This document shows positions 56,466 through 64,000 of a DNA stretch of 64,000 nt, piece by piece. This DNA is from Amblyomma americanum (taxonomy: Eukaryota; Arthropoda; Arachnida; Ixodida; Ixodidae): the NCBI RefSeq assembly GCF_052857255.1, contig NC_135500.1, positions 101,455,394-101,519,393 of the forward strand, written 5' to 3'. The notes under the pieces were generated by a model. That model worked only from the letters and a program-made list of their open reading frames with translations, was not told the origin of the DNA and did no database searches. The translations under genes and the position numbers were made by a program. Each line of letters begins with the position of its first letter. Position 1 is the stretch's first letter.

Positions 56466-59400
56466 TTGGTGGCAGCGGTGGGATCATGCCGCTCACCCGC
56501 TCCCAGAGTCAAGCACCCGACGTGCCAGCCGACAGGACCACTAGCCGATAGCGGCGACGACGCGGCGGCCGGCGCCGCTAGACCTAGGCGCTCGGAGGGG
56601 TTCGGCTCTTCGCAGCAGCCGGACGCCGGTGTTGAGTGCCTCCTGGATACAGTCACCCAACGGATGAACGCATGGGAGGCCCGTCTGACTGCCCAGGCTG
56701 GGGAGATGGACGCTCTCCGGCGCGAACTCCGTCGCCTGGTGCCAGCCGAGCCGAGCACAGGTCAGGTGCCTTTGGGCGTCCCCGCCGCCGCTGTTTACGG
56801 CTCTGCCGTCGCTGGGCCTGCGGTCGTGGCCGCCAATGGCGTGCTCGGCGCGGGTGCGTCCTCGCCGCAGTGTTCGTTGGACGTTGTGGAATTGCCCACA
56901 TTTGACGGCACCATCTTTTGGGATGCTTACCGCATCCAGCTGGACGGTATTGCGGCGGCGAGAGGCTGGGACGAGCAAATGAAGGCATGGATGCTCGTTG
57001 CAAAACTGAGGGGCCGCGCCACCGAGCTGCTGCAGAACGTGCCGCCCGACCAGCTGGGCTCTTACACTGTTCTGGCGGGCCTCCTCGCCGACCACTATGG
57101 TGCCTCAGGTCAACCCCGTGTGCAGTACCACCGCCTGCGAGCCCGCCGTCAAGAGCCCGGGGAGACGTACCAGGACCTCGCCGCCGCCATTGAGCGCCTG
57201 GCTCTGCAGTCGCTGCCGGGAGCGCATCAGAACGCCGTGGCCCTGGTCGGCACCGAGGCGTTTGTCGACGCCATCCGACTTCCCGAGGTGCAGCGCTTGG
57301 TCCGCTCTGGCCGTCCTGATTCCGTCCGCGCCGCCATGGCGCTCGCCATCGAGGCGGAATTGACTTTGCTGGCCACGTGGGTGTCGCCACCGTCTGCCGA
57401 GCGCAGCGTCCGGGTGCAGGCTCCTCGGTCCGCAGCCCCAACTGCGGCCTCTATCCGACGCCTGCGTAACGACGTCCGCATGACCTGCTTCCGCTGCGGC
57501 CTGCGGGGACACTACGCGAGGGACTGTGCCGGCCCTCCAACGTCGGGAAACGATTTGGCGGAACTCCGGGCGGAGTCCGTCCCCACACTCCTTCGTTCTC
57601 CGCGTCCCCTCCTTTCGTCGGCTCCGATTACCACTGATGCTCCTTACGTGCTCGTCGACGTCGCCCTGCTTGACCGGCACGTAAAGGCCTTGGTTGACAC
57701 TGGAGCGGCTGTCAATGTACTGCACAAATCGTTTGTTGCTAACGCGCCCCACCTGCTTCTGCCAGCCGCCAAAACCCGGCTCTTAGCTTTTAACGGCACC
57801 CCTGTGGAGCAAGTCGGACGTGTCGTCGTCAACCTGACAGCACTCGGAAATACCATCTCCACCGAGTTTGTTGTCGCAGACAGCCCTATTTGGCCAGTGG
57901 TCCTCGGATGCGGGTGGTGCCAGCAAGCCGGAGTCGTCCTTAATTTTACTAGAACCAAACCACGGGCGAGCCGAACACTCTGTGGGCCGGGCTGGCTTAG
58001 CCGGGTTTCCAGCCTCGGTGTCGCCCTGTAGCAGTCCCTGGTGTCGGCGACCAAGCGTGCCTCAGCATCTCTGCGTGACCTCGCGACGAAGTGGCCGTGT
58101 CGAGTCAAGCCGTTCGACGTCACTACCTTGACTGTGGCGTCCGCCGTGACCCTGCCACCGGGTGCGGCAACGTGGGTGTATGCCAAGCTTGACAGTCCGG
58201 TCACAGCAGATGTGCTGTTCGAACCCATCCGGTGTTCAGCTCCAGCCCGTCAGATGACCTCCCCTCGAAGCCTTCTGCCTGTGCTCAAAGGAGAGGCCCA
58301 CGTATTTATACTCAACATCAGCAGCGTACCTCTCGCGCTGACTCCCGGCACGCAATTGGGTACAGCCTCAGTTTTGGACCCCGGGTCACCAGTGGCGTCT
58401 CTGCAACCTGAAGCCCCGCCTCGCCACCCTCCAGCGCCGGCGATCCTATCATGGGAAGAATTTAACTTTGGACCCAGCCTGACCTGCGCGGAGCTCGCCT
58501 CTCTGAAGACCTTGCTGCTCGAGCATCGCAGTTGCCTTGCTCTCAGCGCCGGTGAACTCGGGTGCACTTCCTGGGCTCAACACCGGATCAACACCGAAAA
58601 CCGCGAGCCCGTTCATCACCAACCTCGCCGTGTAGCGCCAGCCGAACGGAGAGTCATCCAGCAGCACGTGTGCGACATGCTTGACCAGGGAATCATTGCC
58701 CCTTCTTGTAGCCCTTGGTCCTCCCCTGTCGTCCTTGTGCGCAAGAAGGATGGAACACTTCGCTTCTGCGTTGACTATCGGAAGCTACATGCTATTACTA
58801 ATTGCGACGTGTACCCGCTGCCTCGCCTCGACGATGCGCTTGACCGCCTGAAGGGGGCCCGTTATTTTTCCACGCTAGATCTGCTCTCGGGCTACTGGCA
58901 GGTGCCTGTTCACCCCGATGATGCGTAAAAGTCGGCTTTCGTGACTCCCGACGGCCTTTACCAGTTCAACCGTATGCCCTTCGGTCTCTCGAACGCTCCA
59001 GCCACCTTCCAGCGTCTCATGGACCGAGTCTTAGGCCATTTGAAGTGGACTATGGCGTTGGTCTACCTGGATGACGTAATTGTCTACGCGGCTACATTTG
59101 AAGAACACCAGAGACGCCTCAAACTCGTCCTCGAAGCCCTTACCTCTGCTGGGCTTCGCTTAAAACCAAAAAAATGTTTCTTCGGTTTTGCGGAGGTGAC
59201 GTACTTGGGTCACGTTGTGAGCCGGCATGGCATCCGTCCCGACCCTGAAAAGCTAAAAGCGCTTACAGCTTACGAAGCTCCCACCACCGCCAAGGAGCTC
59301 AAAAGTTTCCTTGGATTTGCTTCGTATTTCCGTCGTTTCATTCCGGACTTTGCCAAGCGCAGCGCTCCATTGACCGCCCTGCTGAAGAAGAATGCACCGT

Positions 59401-61220
59401 GGAGTTGGACGCAGGCCCAACAGCTCGCGTTTCTTGACGTCAAGCACGGCCTCCTCGAGCCTCCTACATTGGCCCATTACGACGAATCGGCCCCCATCGT
59501 CCTCCACACGGATGCCAGCCAAGATGGCCTCGGCGCTGTCCTCCTGCAAGAAGACGAGTCTGGTGACCACAAAGTCCTAGCTTATGCCAGCCGCCAGCTT
59601 TCCGACGTTGAGCGCCGCCGCCACTCTTCAGAACTCGAGTGCCTCGCCGTTGTCTGGGCCGTCGAGAAGTTCCGTCCCTACCTGTACGGCCGTCACTTCA
59701 CCATAGTCACGGACAATAGCGCTCTCACTTGGCTGCAGTCCGCCAAACATTTGAATGCCAAGATTGCACGCTGGTCCCTGCAACTTCAAGAGTACAATTT
59801 CACAATAGTGCATCGGCGCGGCTCTGCCCATCAAGATGCCGATTTCCTTTCTCGCCACCCTTGTTCCGTGACGGCTTTGACGGACCTGAGGACTGCACAA
59901 ACGCAAGATCCCGCCATTGCTGCCATAATCCACTCCCTTGGCCCCGCCGCCGGCGCAGACCTCCGCCAACTACGCCGGGTCTATCGAATGAAGGACGACC
60001 TCTTGTGTCATGTGAAGCGGCTCCGTGGTCGACCACCCGTCTGGTTGCCAGTTGTGCCGGCAACACTGCGGTCGCAAATCTTGCGCGGCTTACACGACGC
60101 TCCCACGGCTGGTCACCTTGGTCGCGGCAAGACCTACGCACGAGTGTCGGAGCGGTTTTGGTGGCCTAATATGTCCAGAGATGTCAAGGAACACGTGGCG
60201 TCCTGCCAGACATGCCAGTACAGAAAACCGTCCACAGGTGTAACCAAGCCACCCCCGCAGGCTTTTTCGCCACCAAGTTCACCTTTCGAGCTGGTTGGAC
60301 TGGATCATTTGGGCCCGTTTCCGAAGACGCGTGCCGGCAACCGGTATGTTCTGGTTGCGATCGACTACTTCTCCAAGTGGGTCGAAGCACTGCCCGTTCC
60401 AGACACGTCGTCCGCTCATGCCGTCGCGTTTGTGGAACAGCATCTCGTTCATCGGCACGGTGTTCCCCGGCGCCTCATCATGGACCGTGGGAGCTGCTTT
60501 ATGTCCCATGAATTCGAGCGAGCCCTCCGCTCCTTCGGCATTGCGCATTCCACTACATCCGTCAATCATCCGCAGTGCAATGGCCTCGTGGAGCGTGTTA
60601 ACCGTACCCTCACGGATATACTCGCATCCTACGTCGCTCCGTCCCACACAAACTGGGATCGTTTTGTTTCTGCTGCAGCTTTTGCAGTCAACACTGCAGC
60701 GCAAGAAACAACGCATGTGACGCCGTTCTCAGTCGTCTATGGCAGAACGCCCTCCATCCCTCTCGACGCGCAGTTGGGCCTTCCCCATCCTACTGCGTCA
60801 CCAACTGAATCTGCTCAACGACTTCATTCCGCCCGCCTCGACGCCCAGCGCAACCTCCTCACGGCTCACGCGCGTGTGCAAGCGGCCAACGCGGCAGCAC
60901 CACCACATCCCCCCTTCCGGCCCGGTGACTTGGTCCTCGTTCGCCGCACCATCCGTGCGACTGGCCGTGCCGCAAAGCTCTTGCCCCGATACCGCGGCCC
61001 TTACCGTGTCGTTGCCCGACTCGGCCCCGTGACATACCGCCTCGAAGACCTGCCAGAGCATCGACCATGCGGTGTGCACCACATTTTCCCAGAGCATGTT
61101 TCAAACATGAAGCGATATGTCTACGGCGCCTGCGGTGACTCCGACTTAGCTACCGGGTCCTCATCAGTGCCGTCGTCGCCTGCTGGCTCCATGCCTTCCC
61201 CACGCAATGCAGTCCCATAA
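56466..61220 (+). pseudogene. gag-pol: Ty3/gypsy gag-pol single-frame polyprotein, two nonsense codons
   Basis: One frame of 1585 codons. Gag: FDGTIFWDAYRIQLDGI (near residue 145), then a CCHC knuckle CFRCGLRGHYARDC at 57486-57527. Protease: VDTGAAVNVL with Asp at 57696. RT: FCVDYRKLHAI and YLDD at 59064-59075. RNase H: TDASQDGLGAVLLQ. Integrase: HDAPTAGHLG ... CQTCQYR, then Asp in LDHLGPF, Asp in IMDRGSC and Glu in GLVERVNR; a C-terminal GPYRVVARLG module. Ends TAA 61218-61220. Breaks: TAG at 58029-58031 between protease and RT, and TAA at 58926-58928 in the RT fingers where related elements have Glu (DAEK). The ATG at 56486 is in another frame that stops after 21 codons; the first in-frame ATG is 56664. 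All catalytic residues are otherwise intact. There is no gag stop or frameshift site, so gag and pol would be made as one chain. Confidence 0.92.
56467..56485 (+). promoter_or_regulatory. Primer binding site, tRNA-Leu; abuts the first ATG
   Basis: TGGTGGCAGCGGTGGGATC, three bases after the LTR, is complementary to the 3' end of a tRNA-Leu of the CCCACCGCTGCCACCA type. The first ATG of the element (56486) follows with no gap, leaving essentially no leader. Confidence 0.85.
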
Positions 61221-61412
61221 ACGGATCGCCGCTCAATATGCATAAAACTCCCTGAAGTTAGCCTAACCGGTGTGGGACCTTCTTCGGCGACTGCAGACAC
61301 CTTCGGCCAGCTCACACACTTCGAATTCAACGAAGAGTGTGACCGTTTCCTATCTGCGAGCCCACATTGCATCGCCCCAGGAAACCCTGCATCAAAGCAC
61401 GGCCTGACTTCT

Positions 61413-61442
61413 CCCCCCCCCCCCCCCCCCCCGGTGGAAAGG
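61413..61442 (+). other. C20 tract and purine tract before 3' LTR of element 3
   Basis: Twenty C at 61413-61432 are followed by GGTGGAAAGG, which abuts the LTR and is the only purine stretch that could prime plus-strand synthesis. The C tract is on the wrong strand for a polypurine primer. Confidence 0.5.
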
Positions 61443-61629
61443 TGATACGGGAATAAAAGAAGAGGCGGAGAGCGAGCGCGAGCGGCGAGCGCGCGGCTCT
61501 AGCACGAGGGAGATAGAACGAGAAAGCTTGGCACCGCCGCCGGTCGTGCTTCGCCGGCTCTCCTCCGTACTGCTGCTATATTTCTCTGGGCGGGCCCGTG
61601 GCCACCCCGTGGCATCCCACACCGTAACA
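61443..61629 (+). repeat. 3' LTR of element 3 (187 bp)
   Basis: Identical by eye to the 5' LTR except for six extra bases (GCGAGC-type) in the AGCGAGCGCGAGC stretch near 61475. Confidence 0.9.
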
Positions 61630-61633
61630 ATAT
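61630..61633. repeat. Target site duplication ATAT, right of element 3
   Basis: See 56279-56282. Confidence 0.65.
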
Positions 61634-64000
61634 ATAGTGCTCACCCGAAATTCATGACACTGTCAGGGGCTGGTGACAATGCCTTAGATAGCGGACATGT
61701 AGACTGAAACCGTGAGGAAACGAATTGAGAAAAACACCGTGCCATACGGCAGGCGGCGCCAAAGCCGCGGCTTGCTCCGTATAACCTCCGACAGGGTAGG
61801 GCAAATATGGTAGTGCTTGCTGGCGGACACAGGAGTTTCTTGATAGTTTCCGACTGCGCTTTGTGCGGTGATAGTGGGAAGTGCGGTTTGTTTATTATGC
61901 AGATATTACAATGAAACAAGTGGTTTCACGCACTTGTGTGAAGCGCAGTATATGACAAGAAGGGTCAGTTTAGGTAGCTTCCATAGCATCCAGTTTACAC
62001 GTCTTGCTTGCAAAACCGGCGGCAACGTCAGTGCTCGGAATGCTTGAACAGCGCCATTTGCTTCGGATTTAAAAGAGCTTGCGTGTGTTTCGGTGGGAAT
62101 TGGGCGCCGTTCAAAAATATACTTGTTAGAGTGGTGACACAAGGTAAAACCTCGCTAAAACCGTCCTGAGGTGGTCCCCACGGCGTCTGGCGTTTCTCCC
62201 AACAGGACCGTCGTCCTCCTGAAAGCGGGCGGACGGCGGCACATGCCATATTTGCCTCCATCCCGGCTCACGCAGCAATGACCCCTGCTCTCGTGAAAGC
62301 CAAATGTCGTCCCCCGCGCAGCTTCAGTTCGGGGTGACCATCCTCGGACATATCATCCTCGCGGTCGCGGCCCTACTCGCTGAGGCACTTCACCTCCCTG
62401 CCTCAGCGCTGCTTCTCCACTCCGCGGTGGCCACGACGAGCGCCCTGCCAGCTGATCGACTTCGTTCCCACGTTTCTGCTTAGAGGCGACGCACGCCTCT
62501 TTGTGCCCGCTGCGGTACAGTCAGCATCGCTTGAGTTGCTGTGCTGACTGGTCCTGAGAACAACCGCTGGGCGTGTGGACCCCCCCTTGGTTTCACATGC
62601 ACCTAAGGGCGCCCGTTTTATCAACTACCAGACCTCTTCAAACCGCGTCTCGGACCATTCGGACGGTACTTCCGCCAGTGGTTCCCCAGGAATTATGGGG
62701 GGGGGGGGAGGTCTGAATTTCAGGGGGGGATGTCGAGGGTAGAGGTCATGAGGTAGTATTTTCTATGTTTTATTTCATTAGTTGATGTGTCGTCTGGAGC
62801 TATCAAAGTTTATGGCTCCAATACTGATGACAAAGATTGCGAACAATTCCTTCACTTTACTCAAAGACTGAAGTCCTATTAATTCACAGACAAAGCTAAA
62901 GAACTAGGACTACATAAAATGTGTCGAAAAATTACGCGCCTGTTTGTACTACTAGGAATGTACCTTGTAAGAAGCAAGCTGTTCAAAACCGCTCGCGTAA
63001 CGCATCGTGAAGAAAGCCGCCAAATACGCGCACCTATGCACAATTCGCATAACGGATCAATTCAATAATTAAAGACACAGAGCAGGAAGTGAAATCCTTG
63101 CTCTACGCTGCACACACATTCCGAAGGTGCACCTCAGAACTATGATATCGGTCACGACGATTTGCATGACAATGACACACCTAGATATGACTTTACGGCT
63201 GTTACAAACAGCAATTGCTTGAACGTGTACAAGCACAGCCACTTTGCACGTACCGACCATTCACTCAATAGCTAAACAGAAAGAGAAATATAAACCATGA
63301 CAAGGAAATCTATGTACAGGTTCAGACATAAGTGAACGGAGCATTTTGTTCCTATCAAAGTGTAATCATGCCTTCCCTATCACAAATGGAGAGATGTTGT
63401 TCGTGAGAAAATGCACTGGTGTCCCCTACCAGCATGCACATATCACAGCTGGCAGTTTCATATAAGCAACGGGTAAAAAAATGTTAGAAGCAAAAACCGT
63501 GCTAAACTTACTTTTATCCGCGCCGGCACTTCTTAATAATAAAAACTAAACCACCAAATTTATGTGTGCGTATTCTCAAATTCATTCCGAAAGGTTACCT
63601 CAGACTGGGTTTCTTGCTATAACAACCCAAAACTTTCGCGACAAAATCCATAAACAAAGGTCGGTCATCGTCATAGACACCGCTGGTGTCTAGCAGTTAG
63701 GGGTATCAATGGCGATGCTCACCAGCTGGTTTACGTGCTTAGGGAGAAGATAGGCCGCTTCTTTCTGACTACAAAACCCGGTTCACGGTTGAAATGAACA
63801 GCTCAACGGCGGCAGTGATCAGTAGAAACAAAAAATGACCGACAGCTTCCAAATTCTAAAACATACCGAAGAAGTGTGGAACAACGAGAAGCGAAGGTAG
63901 AAATGCTGTGGACATCAAACCCTCTTTCAGTCGTCGGGAGATATACCACTCTGCACCTAAACTCCTCCTGTGTTCTTTGTCGTACGGCAAGCCGACTGCG
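61634..64000. other. No gene recognised; hairpin and G tract inside
   Basis: A 10-bp perfect hairpin CGCTGAGGCA / TGCCTCAGCG lies at 62379-62408 and a G12 tract at 62697-62708. 62200-62700 is GC-rich and may be the end of an unrecognised element. 62760-64000 is AT-rich with no supported feature. Confidence 0.45.

Larger units (their letters stand above)
56283..61629 (+). mobile_element. Ty3/gypsy LTR retrotransposon, element 3 (young, nearly intact)
   Basis: 5.35 kb with unusually short LTRs (181 and 187 bp) that differ by one 6-bp insertion and otherwise look identical. A tRNA-Leu primer binding site follows the 5' LTR. Gag, protease, RT, RNase H and integrase lie in one single reading frame. 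Two in-frame nonsense codons and a shifted start are the only breaks seen. Confidence 0.93.

Noticed and set aside
56541..57095. Long antisense frames opposite element 3 gag and pol
   Set aside because: Shadows of a GC-rich coding strand with strong third-position bias; no motifs.

Overview
The window is eukaryotic, repeat-rich and gene-poor. It most likely comes from a hard tick (metastriate Ixodidae). The reasons are several tRNA-derived SINE copies of the kind I know from ticks (Ruka-like), three Ty3/gypsy LTR retrotransposons, remnants of at least five non-LTR retrotransposons, a Penelope-like GIY-YIG fragment, and two exons for small cysteine-rich peptides of the secreted type abundant in ticks. 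The genus is not determined. No rRNA, canonical tRNA, CRISPR or prokaryotic signal was seen.

Layout. 1-1530: copy A of a duplicated locus, with an intact exon (965-1179) for a Cys-rich peptide and a poly(A) signal. 1535-4255: a minus-strand non-LTR element split by about 0.9 kb of foreign DNA. 4945-5842: a plus-strand non-LTR 3' end with an AAATA-type tail. 7529-8098: a minus-strand 5' LTR followed by three tandem copies of its primer binding site. 10.3-27.6 kb: SINEs, non-LTR 3' ends, a 244-bp tandem duplication and long AT-rich stretches with nothing recognisable. 27657-33838: Ty3 element 1, young, with almost no gag, a textbook-looking -1 frameshift site and a long pol. 36147-40461: Ty3 element 2, old and decayed. 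41062-42265 and 54538-55295: copy B of the duplicated locus, cut in two by about 12.3 kb of repeat-rich DNA, with the paralogous exon at 54747-54964. 56283-61629: Ty3 element 3, young, one long gag-pol frame with two nonsense codons. 61.6-64 kb: nothing recognised.

How the parts relate. The only host coding sequence I can support well is the pair of Cys-rich exons, about 53.8 kb apart. Both start in the same intron phase after a 3' splice site. Everything else is mobile DNA at different ages. Elements 1 and 3 have nearly identical LTRs and exact 4-bp target duplications, so they are recent, yet each already carries coding lesions. Element 2 has matching target duplications but diverged LTRs and many lesions. 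Three LTR systems here (element 1, element 3 and the 7.5-8.1 kb LTR) appear to use tRNA-Leu 3' ends as primer. Calls rest on motifs read by eye and no database search was run.
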